DNA from: Chaetorhynchus papuensis
Lineage: Eukaryota; Chordata; Aves; Passeriformes; Rhipiduridae
Length of the DNA stretch: 64,000 bases
Direction: 5' to 3'
NCBI GenBank assembly: GCA_013396525.1
Contig: VWYX01000259.1
Coordinates: forward strand, 124,001-188,000
Shown here: piece by piece, positions 25,801 through 37,100 of the stretch
How the letters are laid out: each line of letters starts with the position of its first letter
How positions within the stretch are numbered: the first letter of the stretch is position 1
Made by a program: the position numbers and the translations under genes
The notes under the pieces: generated by a model
Database searches by the model: none
The model's input: only the letters and a program-made list of their open reading frames with translations
What the model was told of the DNA's origin: nothing

Positions 25801-28800
25801 TCTGATGATTTTGAAAGACTAAATTCAATAGTGTCTCTCCTGACAAAGGACAGTCTTATGGGGTGACCAGATTTCTGAAACTGAGCATTCAACCTGTTTG
25901 AAAATTACTAAGAGTTGATAAAAGAATTTAACTTATCTGCCCTGCTACTTTTCAAAGATTGTGAAGAAGATGAGAGATGCCTGTATGGACCAAGCCAGAC
26001 TCAAGGCCAACAGCTCAATTGGTGTCATATGCTGTACAAATAAGATGGATCCCTTATTGCGTATGAGAAGCAGAAGAAGAAGAAAAAAATGTGAAGAAAA
26101 AGGGATTCTTGTCAGTTAAGACATTTCCTAAAGTCACAACAATTGAATTTGAGTACTTTAATGTGAATTTAAACATTAAGATTTTGTTGATTTGGTTTCA
26201 ACATTCTGATAGAATCACTTTTTCAGATCATTTGAGATCCAAGCACTTTGATTTATATGTTTGAAATGACTGTGGCACAAGAATTATAAATAACAAAAAA
26301 AAAATCCAAATCAATAATTTGTTTGAGAAAATAGCCATATTGCTGTAGCACTAAACATATAAAAGTGTAGTATGTACTCTCTAGACTTAAAGCATAAAAA
26401 AGTTTTTTTCACAATACATGGGGGTAATTTTTTTCCCTTCAATTTATAGCGGTTCTATTGACTTCAATAAATGGCTCTTGGTTTGCACCAAAGTAACAGA
26501 GCAAAATTTGACCCAGGGTTTTCAACATTTCTTTTAAATCTAAATTTATAATAAAGCACAAAAACTTCTTAATGATGAATTGTTTTGTTGCTAGGCAGTC
26601 TGGCCCTGATGGGCTGTTAAAATTTGATTTACTCTGCTGATCCATGACCTCTTTCTCTGACAACTCATTCTTTATGATTATATATTTATACTATAGAGGC
26701 ACGTAGAGGCTTCTGAGGTGACCAGGGCTTTATTGTGCTGTTAGGCACTGTCCAAACATGCATAAAGAAAAATCTCCTTATTCTGAAGAGTTCATTATTT
26801 ATGTAGCAGGCAGGGTTTTTCTGAGAGCAGACTGAAGCGTAGGACTGAGGTTTGGCTTTCCTGAGTTGCTTTTCCCGGTGTGATGTGCTCTCTGCTCTGT
26901 GTAGGAGGGATGCAGGTGCTCAGTATCCATCCACCCATCCCAGGACTACCACAGGCACCACAGAGACACAGCGAGCTGGAGGGGACTGGCAATCAACCTT
27001 TTATCTGATCTTGCTGAGAATGACAGGAACTGAGGGAAGGAGACTCTTGACTCTTCAATCTCCTCAGAAGGTACTGTGTGTGCAGCAAAATTAGTTTAAT
27101 TAATTAAGATGAAATTAGTTTACATAGGCTAAATAGTACAAAAGTTGGTAGACAGGGAACAAAGCTTGAAAATTTGTTAGCATGGATGCTCAACCCATGA
27201 GTCTGTAACTACCAAGGTTCCTGCCTTGAGCTTCCCAGCCTGACCCCTGCTTACTGCAGGATTCTCTCTGTACAGAGATCAGGCATGGGTGGAAAAAAAC
27301 CACAACAAAACAGAAAGAGGAAAACTGTGCAATATTTATTTTGAGAACAGAACAAGCATGCAAGTATTGATTTCCCAAAACAGTACAAGACAAAAAGGTC
27401 ATACTCTCAGCCCTCAAAACCTTGGTGCCTTGCTAAGGCTCTGTGAAGTTATTTCACCCAAGGTATTTGTGTTTCCTGAGCCAAATGCTGTTGCCTCATA
27501 TCCTGAAGGGGCCAAAGCTACAAATGGCATATGAAAATTGGTTGCTGAGTTTCTGCCTGACTCACAGGGCTCTGCAGGCAGGGCTGTGAGTGAAAATGGT
27601 CAGTCACCATAGGTGCTACCCCACTTCACTGCAACATCAGTTTGAGTTACAGACGGGGCAGAAAGGGAGCTCCTCATCTACCCCTGCTAAGCACAGATAC
27701 AACCGTTCCTTGAGAGGGGAAATCTGACAGGCTAATTCAGTACAAAATTAGGTACAACAAATCTCACTCTCTTTAGTACTCTGCCTTTCTACAAAATGCA
27801 TGTTGCTTTTAGACCAGTTTTTGAGGTGTTAAGTAACTCTAGGTGGACAGAACAGAGGCCAGTGCATCCAGATTTGTCAAATTTTCTCTTTTTTTTTTTT
27901 TTTCTTGGCTTTCTTCACCTTTCATAAGAGACTTGTTCACAACTGAGCGTGACAGTCCAAAAAAACACATAAGCTCCTGGAAGTGTGAATCTCAGCTACG
28001 AGTCTCAGCTTTGTCTTGCCTGATGCTACACTTGAGACACTGAAAAGCAAAAGTCTGCTCTTAATCTTATTTAAGATGCTATAAATCAGGGATTATTGCA
28101 CTGAGCTCAACGTAAATTTGTGGTAAAGCTGATCTGAGTAATAAATACCTAGTTCCCAAACTTGAGCAGAACAAGTTGGGCTAGTAACTGAATATGCTAT
28201 CATGAGTGCTCTGAGTTATGTATGCTGGAAAAATTACAGGATGGCTTCCTTCTAAGAATGATGATTTTTCCTCGTCTTTGTCCACTTTTTGCAGTGCTGT
28301 CTCCTATACCAGTTGACTGCTTCTTCCCCCACCTCCATTCCTACCTTTGTTCAGGCTGCAGTTTACCTTTCTTGTGTGCAGATAATTAATACTTTGGACT
28401 CAAGGTAGAGTTACATAAATATGAATTAGTTGCCCATACCAGGTGCTCGGTTGATGTAGCTCAGTTTGCACAGTATTGACTTATTCCTGCAGAGGAGTCA
28501 ACTTAGTGTTCAAGAACCACATAAAGGCTTGTTATATCTCTTGCATTTTTCTCCCCTTCATTTTGACACTTCACGCTCATCTGCCAGCCAGTATGACTGC
28601 TTTTCTCATTCCACTCATTCCACCTAAGTCTGTGTTTGCAATTTGGTACCAGCAGAGGTACCAAATTGAGGCTAAATTTTCTGCAAGATTTTATCTGCCA
28701 GCTGCCTCTGCCTATTTGCTGTATCTATCCCTCCTGTCTGCCAGCTGCTCTCAGCAGCCAGCTTCTTGACAGCCACAAGGTTCAAACTTAAAAGCTTCTC

Positions 28801-29896
28801 ACACTTCTGTGCAGTACCTCCATGTTTGTTTTTTTCCCTCACTTTGTATCCAATCAGGAAAAAAAGATACAAAGACACAGGTGTTTCCTCTTTTTCCAGT
28901 GGTGCCATGTGATTCCTGTCGAATGACCGTGATCATGGGGTCAGGATTCTTTTGTATTTTTACCTTCTAGGTACAACTAGCAATTCCCTTCTCAAGTGGA
29001 ACATTTCCAGATAACACAGCAAGATGTGGCAAAGACTGAGACAAAGATGACATGACAGGAAATTTTGAGGTGAAGGTAAAGGTAATAGAGGTCACAGCTA
29101 TAATGACCTCCATGAAGGGGTTTTAAGACTGAGCGCTGCATCATCTTACATCTGAAACCTCTTAATATATTCAGACACATTAATATACATTCCTCTGCTT
29201 GTGTTCTGAGCCAGGCAGCTCTGTAAGCAGGAAGGAACTGGCACAGGGCATGTTACAGTGAGGCTTTACACAGTCTAATGGGTCCACTGTGAGCCAATCT
29301 CACCAGCAGGGACCTGTGCAAATATACCCTGGATATTTCCTTCCAGTAGCGGGGCTTGTGTCTTTTCCCCTTATTACTGAGTGTCCTAATATAGGAATTG
29401 TACATAATTTTACCTCTTCCTCTCAAATGAAATTCATACTTTCTCCATCTCCCTCATGGACAAAAAGAGTGCTTTCACATATTCTGTGTTATCCCCTGGG
29501 ATTCTCAAAGACCTGTGTTTGCATTCATTCCCATGCTTTTGATTATGAGAAACTCTTATGACACCCATATGATTTTACCTTTCTTTACTATTATGAACAT
29601 CCCTGATGATCCTTACTCTGGGATTCCTTATCAGAGACCAGTAGGACTTGTAGATTTAAATAGCTGCCTAAGTGTCTTGGGGTGACTTTATGATTTTATC
29701 CCCTCTCGTCTGCTCTATGCCCAGAAATTATTTTTGTGCCTTTCTGTGCCTTTTAACTGAGCTTGAGAGGGGGTAGAGAAAAAAAAAAGAACGAACTTTT
29801 CAAAGCAGATTTTCAAGGACACAGACACACTCCTCTGCATTCTGTGGCTGCAGCAGCAAGAGAGGAGGAAGCACCCCTTGCTTTTCAGCCAGCTCT
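22831..29896. other. Long unique non-coding stretch up to the assembly gap
   Basis: AT-rich sequence with no recognised gene. It contains the hairpin at 28639-28668 and a T run near 27890-27903. Sequence just left of the gap (about 29760-29896) is purine-rich and may already belong to the LTR suspected on the right side of the gap. Confidence 0.5.
28639..28668. repeat. Perfect inverted repeat: 12-bp arms, 6-base loop
   Basis: CAATTTGGTACC (28639-28650) pairs exactly with GGTACCAAATTG (28657-28668) around the loop AGCAGA. Each arm contains a KpnI-type GGTACC palindrome. No poly-U tract or other sign of a transcribed hairpin gene follows. Confidence 0.95.
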
Positions 29897-30261
29897 NNNN
29901 NNNNNNNNNNNNNNNNNNNNNNNNNNNNNNNNNNNNNNNNNNNNNNNNNNNNNNNNNNNNNNNNNNNNNNNNNNNNNNNNNNNNNNNNNNNNNNNNNNNN
30001 NNNNNNNNNNNNNNNNNNNNNNNNNNNNNNNNNNNNNNNNNNNNNNNNNNNNNNNNNNNNNNNNNNNNNNNNNNNNNNNNNNNNNNNNNNNNNNNNNNNN
30101 NNNNNNNNNNNNNNNNNNNNNNNNNNNNNNNNNNNNNNNNNNNNNNNNNNNNNNNNNNNNNNNNNNNNNNNNNNNNNNNNNNNNNNNNNNNNNNNNNNNN
30201 NNNNNNNNNNNNNNNNNNNNNNNNNNNNNNNNNNNNNNNNNNNNNNNNNNNNNNNNNNNNN
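29897..30261. other. Assembly gap (365 N)
   Basis: A run of 365 unknown bases. The flanks are purine-rich on the left and G-rich on the right (GGTGGGGGAGGGG), which is typical of places where short-read assembly fails. Any open frame drawn through the N run is meaningless. Confidence 1.
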
Positions 30262-30340
30262 GAACCTGGTGGGGGAGGGGTGGTTGTAACCTGCCTTCCC
30301 TCAGAGGATATTCTCCTCCAAATTTGTCCAAACCAGGACA
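30262..30340 (-). mobile_element. Possible LTR 5' end abutting the gap
   Basis: Read on the minus strand from 30340, the sequence begins TGTCCTGGTTTGGACAAATT and continues GGAGGAGAATATCC into a G/C-rich stretch that enters the gap. TGTCCTGGTTT is the 5' start of a common avian LTR type, which is also present at 43.3-43.9 kb. The body after the first 11 bases differs from that copy, so a different subfamily or chance similarity is possible. The 3' end would lie in or left of the gap and was not identified. Confidence 0.35.
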
Positions 30341-31067
30341 ACAAGAATATTGAAGATATGAGCCAAGGCTGCACGACAGCGTTCTTCTGTGTCCTAAGCA
30401 GAGAAGGGCATTGTATGCAACTTTTGAAAACACGTGGGATCTTAGGCCAACCTCTCTGTGTATCCCCGTTCTGTGCATCACACAATCAATCACTAGAACT
30501 CTGTGGAATTTCCACGAAGTTGTAAACATATACATCATGACACATGGTAACTGTGACTGTGCTCTCCAGAGAGGACACTTTGAAGGTCACTTGCAACAGT
30601 GTGTGAGGATGTAAACAACACCTGACAGCTACACTTGCATTTACTCATGAATATGGGTATCAAAGATATGGGAGATATGGACCTGTGCACTCTTGATGTC
30701 CCTTGGATTTTTCATTTTTGGAGTCAAGCATAATTTAACTCGCTACTGAGGCACTGTGCTCCTCTCCCTGAAAGTGACGGGGAAACTTTTAGCATGTTGG
30801 AGGAAGGAGAGCGTGACTTTTACTTACAATGACCAAGCATGAAAATGTTTCAGTGCCACCACTCAAAAGGAGAAAAGGGGCTTCAGAAACATGGGCTTCA
30901 GTATATTCTGAAGGGGCCTAAACTGCCTGAATGTTGAATGGAAGTTTTGTGGAAAATGTATGTATAATACCTGTATTACATAAGGTTTGATATCAGTATC
31001 CCACCTGGATACCTGCAGCAGTGGGCCAGCCCATTAGAGAAATATCTAAATGGGCTGATTTCAGGAT
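30341..31067. other. Unique non-coding sequence between gap and LTR
   Basis: No gene or repeat is recognised in this 0.7 kb spacer. Confidence 0.45.
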
Positions 31068-31323
31068 CCAAGAAGCCACAGACTGAACAGGCAGCCCCCA
31101 ACAGGGTGCTGTCTCCTGTTTCTGGATCTTTCCCCGGGTGCCTGATGCCTATTCATAAGGTTAATTGATTATGCATCAGATCCGGGGATTCTCAGATATC
31201 GAAGATTCAGAGTTGGCTCCGTTGTCCTTGTTCCTCCCCTGTTCATTCTCTATTGGCCAAATGTCAGTATTCCATCATTCACTCACTGGCTCATCTCCTC
31301 GCCCTGTCCTCCCTATCCGAGGG

Positions 31324-31330
31324 CATAAGA
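31324..31330 (+). promoter_or_regulatory. TATA-like box of the LTR
   Basis: CATAAGA lies in a locally GC-rich context about 75 bp before the LTR polyadenylation signal, the usual spacing for a short R region. It is a weak match to TATAAA and its present activity is unknown. Confidence 0.4.
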
Positions 31331-31403
31331 AGCCGGGGAGAGAGGAGCTGGTGCCATTTGGAGCTTGATATAGGTTGTTATATTATGTTTTCCCTCTATG
31401 AGG

Positions 31404-31409
31404 AATAAA
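31404..31409 (+). terminator. LTR polyadenylation signal AATAAA
   Basis: An AATAAA hexamer in the context GAGGAATAAAGTTTTT, followed within 30 bases by a T-rich and then a GGTGGTCC stretch. This is a plausible cleavage/polyadenylation site for LTR-driven transcripts. Confidence 0.55.
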
Positions 31410-31610
31410 GTTTTTATATATATCAGCTTCGGTGGTCCGCTCTCTGTTTAACCTTCACAGCAGAGAAGGTATCGCTTGCCTAGAAACGGAGCCCCGGGAC
31501 TGGGAGGTCCGAGCCAGCCTATCTTCTATTAGGCTGGCCAGAACCTCCTTTTAGGAGCTACCGAGGCAAGGAGAAGGTATCCCTGCAAACCGAGACCCGA
31601 GACACCAAGA

Positions 31611-32605
31611 GATATCCTTGGCTTCTCTGTTAGTACAAAGAATGATGATTAAAAGTCTTCTGACCAAAGCTTTCCTGACACACAGTGTTAAAAGATTTCA
31701 GTCCTTATCTTTTCCAGTTATGGCATGACAAAGACAAAGATTAAACCATTAACCCCACACAGGCCTGTAAAAAATCCGTTTTGATCATGAGACAGTACTT
31801 GAAGTTATGGTGTGCCAGTGCTGTTATTCTGACAGAATAAAGTAATACAGAGTATCTGCCTTCATACTTTCATCTCTTGAACTTCTCTTGAATGGAAAGT
31901 GAAGAATGAGAGACTACAAAAACATATGTAAATATGACTGTATGACAAACCTCCAAAAGGAATGAAAGTTAAGTGTTGGAAGCCTGCTGATGTTTCTTTT
32001 ATTCTTTTCTTGCATGAGTAATGCAAATCTCTGTTGTTTCTCCTCCACTTATTGATTTATTGTTTGATGGTATTCTTGAAATTCAAAACTTTCTTGGATG
32101 CTGCTTTAATACTTGCCTTCTTAAATCCCCCTTTTAAACCCTAATGTAAACAACTTGGCTTCTTTTCCACCCACCACAGTTTAAAGCTTTAATAATGGTG
32201 TTAATTTCCAAACACTTTTTAACTATTATTTTTAAGCAGGAGGGAAATGTTAAAGAATAACTGCTTTGAAGCATCAGCCCTGGTGGTGAAAAAACCATGA
32301 TCCCAGTGGTCAGCTACCTGCTAACTCAAAGCAGAGTCAACTGGAGCAGATTGCTTAAAACTACAGTGGCCATCAGGCAGTCCAAGTCTTGAGGAGGACT
32401 GCAAGGTTGTTCTCAAGTGATGAGAGAAATTCTGTCACCTCCCATCAAAATGCAGGATGTAAGAGAAGTCGGAAGGACTAGGGAGTAGCTGCAGCATGGA
32501 TGTCCTGTCTATATTGCCACATCTTTGTCTGCCATCCAACCAACTGCATGAACCAAATGTGTCTGAGAGACTGGTTTCTCCTTAAACTCACTGAATGTGA
32601 GAAGG
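31611..32605. other. Unique non-coding sequence, possible conserved element
   Basis: About 1 kb without a recognised repeat. The segment 31980-32260 includes the POU octamer ATGCAAAT at 32021-32028 and several homeodomain-type TAAT cores. This is suggestive of a regulatory element but not diagnostic. Confidence 0.4.
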
Positions 32606-32796
32606 GTGAGGCACTGGAACAGGACAGAGAAGTTGTGGCTGCCCCATCCCAGGAAGTGTTCAAGGCTAGGTTGGAAGAGGCTTTGATCAACCTGGTCTAG
32701 TGAAAAGTGTCCCTGTCCATTACAGGGTAAAGAGGAACTAAATGAGCTTTAAGGTTTATCACAACCTAAATTATTCTATGGTTTTGTGATTCTACG
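32606..32796 (+). mobile_element. CR1 LINE 3' end fragment
   Basis: Plus-strand CR1 3' UTR text: GGCACTGGAACAGGACAGAG, GAAGTGTTCAAGGCTAGGTT, CAACCTGGTCTAGTG and the end TTATTCTATGGTTTTGTGATTC. The segment GTTGCCC expected after GGAACAGG is missing. The copy is 5'-truncated and non-coding. Confidence 0.9.
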
Positions 32797-32914
32797 TCCA
32801 AGATTAAATCTACAGAGAGTGACAGATGCAAGCCTGTTCACTCAGCTCACCAAGGGCAGTGTGATCACATCACTGAAATATAAAACTCAGGTTAATATAT
32901 TCTTTAACAGAAAA

Positions 32915-33155
32915 GGAGATGGGATTTAGATTGGATATTAGGAAAAATTCTATCACTGAAAGCATTGTCAAACTTTGGAACAGGCTGCCCAGGAAAGTGG
33001 TGGAGTCATCGTCTTTGGGATTATTTAAAAGACGTGTAGAAGGGGCACTAAAGGACATGGTTTAGTGGTTGATTTGGCAGTGCTGAGTGAACCGTTGGAC
33101 TTGAAAATCTTAAGGACCTTTTCCAGCATAGACAATCCTATAATTCTTAGATTCT
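32915..33155 (+). mobile_element. Second CR1 3' end fragment, different subfamily
   Basis: Plus-strand motifs TGGATATTAGGAAAAATTCT, GGAACAGGCTGCCCAGGAAA, GTGGTGGAGTCATCGTC, ATTTAAAAGACGTGTAGA and ACATGGTTTAGTGGTTGA match a CR1 subfamily whose 3' UTR contains the 'TTTAGTGGT...TTGGCAGTG' segment. The 3' end decays into CCTATAATTCTTAGATTC. It follows the fragment at 32606-32796 in the same orientation but represents a different subfamily, so the two are separate insertions. Confidence 0.9.
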
Positions 33156-34104
33156 AGGATGTATTAGCTGGGGCTTGGCTCCAGTTTGACAGTCAGTCTG
33201 GCATGACTGCTGGGTCGTGTCTCCTGCTGTGGGCCAGGGCATGGGGGAGGCTCATGCTGGCTTGTAAGGAATCCTGTGGACATATCCCACGCTGCTTCTC
33301 TGTTGAGTGGGTGCCGCCACCAGTAGTGCTGTCATTCCTGAGGGATTTGGATTTAAAAGGGAGTAGGCAGTGCTTGGCAGGCTGCAAGTTTGAGGTATTG
33401 GTTAATTAAATTCCTTGTAGGTTTTCCCTTCATGATAATGCTAAATCCAGGGATAAGTTGTCCTGGCAACAGCTTTGGCTACTGTTCTTTCCACCCTTGC
33501 TTTTAGGGTTGTGATTAGAGGTACTTGAGTATGTAAATCACTATCTGAGCCTGGTGGATGTATTTATTTATTTCACAGAAAGTGGTGCCATATGAATTGA
33601 AAATACAGTGCACTTTCACTTGCATTTGAATAATAAAACAATGTACTCACTCTTCAGAGCTCAGTCTTTAGCCAACAACATATATATTATTCATTGTTTC
33701 AAAATGTAATAAAGATACATACTTAATATCTGCTTTCCAATTAAACTTTATGAGTAGGGGCTGACTGTGGTTATATTTTTTGGCTGTGCTTTTTAATTTT
33801 CTTCTAATGCCTTCCTGGGAATTCAAGAGGCAGCTTCAAGCATAAACATGTTGAGTGTTAAAATAGCACAGTGTATTTTATGGCCAAAATGTTATTACAC
33901 AGATTTGTGGGGCTGTCAAATGTGGTGACTGAAAGTAGACGTTGAACCCGTTACACCTGATTTCTTCAGTAAGCTTCAGTATTTGCAATTACAGATGAAG
34001 CCAATGGAACCAGAGATAAGTGGCCTGGCCTTTTTTTGTTTGAGGAATGGTGTCAATTATTAGTTGAAAACTGTGGATTCTTGATATTCCTACAGATCCA
34101 ATCA

Positions 34105-34146
34105 CTTATTCTTACTCTTACTCTTACTCTTACTCTTACTCTTATT
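34105..34146. repeat. Hexanucleotide microsatellite (CTTACT)n
   Basis: Five perfect CTTACT units at 34111-34140 are bounded on each side by one variant unit CTTATT (34105-34110 and 34141-34146). The unit differs from the vertebrate telomeric hexamer. Confidence 0.95.
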
Positions 34147-37100
34147 CTTCCGTGTTCACCTATGAGTACTCAGGGATAAGTGAGATGTGCACCATAGGAT
34201 TACATTGCTTTAGTTAGTTCTGTTTATAGGTTGGGTTCTTTATAAAAATTATAATTTTAGTCTCAGGCACTTCTTCTGGGAGAGGGGTAATTAATTAAAA
34301 TGGTTCCTCTTTGTAGGCTTGTGTAAGTTTTTTTCCTGCCTTCATCTTGTTTTTCCCATGATTAGAATCCTGGCAGATGACACTTTGGCACGTCTGTGTG
34401 GCTGAGACCTTGGAGATAGACGTCATCATCTGTATGGGAGGGGACAGTTCCCCTCCTGCCAACAGGCTGATGGAGCAGGGCAGTAGCAATAGCAAATGAC
34501 TAATTGGAATGCTTATGTTATTTAGAAAATATCATATGACAGCATTTATACTTTGCTTTAAATGACCCACATGTTATTCTGTATACAATGGCTTGACATG
34601 GAGCAGTGACTGTGTCTATAACTGGGTTTGTTTCATTGGTTTCTTTTTCCTGCTTGAAGTCAGCAAAGATTGTCTCTGTCCACCATACAAGTCCGTGGCC
34701 ATACTGGAAGAAAAAATTGTGAGGAGAAATGCAGATATCACATGCTATGACTAAATGACTGCTGCTGAAGAAGGAAATTGAGGATGCATCGGTTTTGAAA
34801 TTACAAAATATCAGTAAGGACATTTACACTGGTCAACACAGGCTGAAATGTCAGCATGTCAACCAAGTATGCACCATGGCTCAGGGCAGGTGACAGTGGC
34901 TGTGAATCAGAATATCCAGATCTCTCAATGCCCAGCACTTTGTGTAACTGATGTGTTATGGAGGCACTTTCCTTTGGTCTGCCTCCAAAAACAGCTCTCC
35001 TAAGGGCTGTTATTTATGTGCCTGAATAATTTCCTGAAGGGATTTATTATTTTCCTGTGGCTCCAGAAAAAGTCTAAGGAAATTTGCATCAAAACTCAGC
35101 CAATAAAGTTATGTCATGTAAAACTCTCCTTTACAGCTCCTTCAGTTCACCCTGGCAAAGAGGAAGAGTAATAGAATGTAATTTGAGGTAGCCCTGCTAT
35201 TTTCATGCCTCCAATACAAAAAGAGCAGAAGCTGCTGCTGAAGACACAGCTGGCTGTCTGAACGAGACAGTTATGAGCTGACATACCTGTGGCTGGCTGG
35301 CAGCCCAGTTTGCAATGCAATTGAGTGTGTCTAAATGGAGATCTCCAGCAGACTAAAGAGAAAGGATGGTCCTGTTAGCAATTCTGTGCCAAAAAGCATG
35401 GGAAAATATTTTCAAGAAACAAGTAAAAGGGCTGTGCACTTTCCAGAATGATGATAGGAAATGGGAATCAAGAGTTGGAAAGGCTCTGGCTCTGGGAGGC
35501 AGTGGATCTGCTGGTGATGATGGGTATGGACATTGGGGAATGGGTTAAAACCAAGAGAGCTCAAGAAATTTCTGAAGAAGGGAAACCAAAGTAAAGAGAG
35601 AGCATTCTGCAAATGAGCAGCTTACTTGGTAAGAGGGTTAGTTTTTTTTGCTGAGGCTAACTGATTCTCTTACTAAGGAGACAGGGGAATCATAAAGTTT
35701 CAATCTTCAATACCAGAAAAGCAGCCAGATTTCTGGAGAAGGAGGATGCTACCAAAGGAGGTTAAATTAATAACGAAATGAATTAAAATGAGAACTCAGG
35801 ATAATACAAAAAGGTCTTGAGAATAAAATGTATCAAAGTATCAAGAGATGTGGAGAGCAGATCTTTGATTAGCTTTATGCCAATAACTGGGAGATGGAGT
35901 GAAAAGTAGTAAGGATTTGAAATTATTTCTGTGTAAGAATTTATTAATAATCTTGACATTTATAAAGCCTGATAGGAAGATCTGAAAATTTTAAAAAAGA
36001 ACCCCATGGTGATTTCTGTGAGTGGACTATGCAAAAAGGACAGGAATTTTTCTGAAGTTCACTTACAAGTTGCCAGACCAATCAAAACTTGACAGCATCT
36101 GCAGCAGATCACAAAAGCAAGACAGAGAGCAGGATGACTGACCTCTCATTTTACAGTACAGAGAAGCTGCACTAACATGTAGGGTGGGAGACTGTGTGAG
36201 GTACATTTGAGTTCTGAAAGAACTGAAAGAAGATAAAAGTTCTTTATTTTTTAGCATCTAAGCCTGGGGAACTCTAACTGAAACATCGTTTAGAAAGATT
36301 AAGAGAAATAGATCACAAACCTGAAAGACAGGGTTGCTTAGGTACAAATGATTTTTTCTTGATTACATTTGCAAGCAAAATAACAGCACTAAGATCAATG
36401 GACTAAAATAGATACTTGATGTTTTAAAACTTTCTGTTCCACAGAAATGAAAACAATTAAGAGGTAAATCAGCTGTGGAAAAAACTATCAACAAACTGAT
36501 GAATTATGGTTGAGAGAGGCTGCAAAACGTTTTACTGCATGCTTGAATGCCACATTCTGACAATGGGAAACGGAGACTTTGCTGCTAATGAAACAAAGCA
36601 AAAGAGTTAGTAGCTTGAGTCGGGGCAAGGTGAAGGGTCTCTATAAAAGCAGTGTAAATCAGTGGGGCACTGGTAGGGAAGAAATTTGACACATATTACG
36701 GAAGCAGGTACCAATTATTTCAGTGCTGCTATGTATTATGCTATATTTCATAATATTCCTGCAGGTTTTACCACAATGATGAAACAATGAGTAACCAGCA
36801 ACAGGTACAATTTAGCAAGAGCCACAATTAAGTCTCTTGCTTATCTCTAAGGTGAAGATTTAAATTGCTTTCTAATACCAGTTTAGTTCAGACAGGGTTA
36901 ATAAAACAAAATGTTATGTTTCTTTCATGTACTTCATCTTGTGCTTATACATAGAACTATTCCTGTGCTTGTTTTCTTTGTTCAGGGAATTAAAGACATT
37001 GGAGGGCCCAGTGCAGGATTGTGGTCTGGTGCTGAGTCCATAATTTGTTACAATGACCCACAAATATTAAGTAGATTTTTTTTTCAGAGTGTTTGGTTCT

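Larger units (their letters stand above)
31074..31604 (+). mobile_element. Probable avian endogenous retrovirus solo LTR (ERVK-like)
   Basis: The segment has the internal order of a retroviral LTR on the plus strand. A U3-like part comes first, then a TATA-like CATAAGA at 31324-31330, then a polyadenylation signal AATAAA at 31404-31409 about 75 bases downstream. A GC-richer U5-like part of about 190 bp follows and ends in GAGACA. The 6-mer CCAAGA occurs immediately before 31074 and immediately after 31604, fitting a 6-bp target-site duplication as in ERVK-type elements. The first base is A where TG would be expected, so either one base has mutated or the start is misplaced. No gag, pol or env sequence lies beside it. 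The composition stands out from its AT-rich surroundings. Confidence 0.6.

Noticed and set aside
29715..30538. Long open frames across 29.7-30.5 kb on both strands
   Set aside because: They run through 365 unknown bases that cannot contain a stop by definition. The known flanks show no protein similarity.
34105..34146. Interstitial telomeric repeat
   Set aside because: The unit is CTTACT/AGTAAG, not TTAGGG/CCCTAA.
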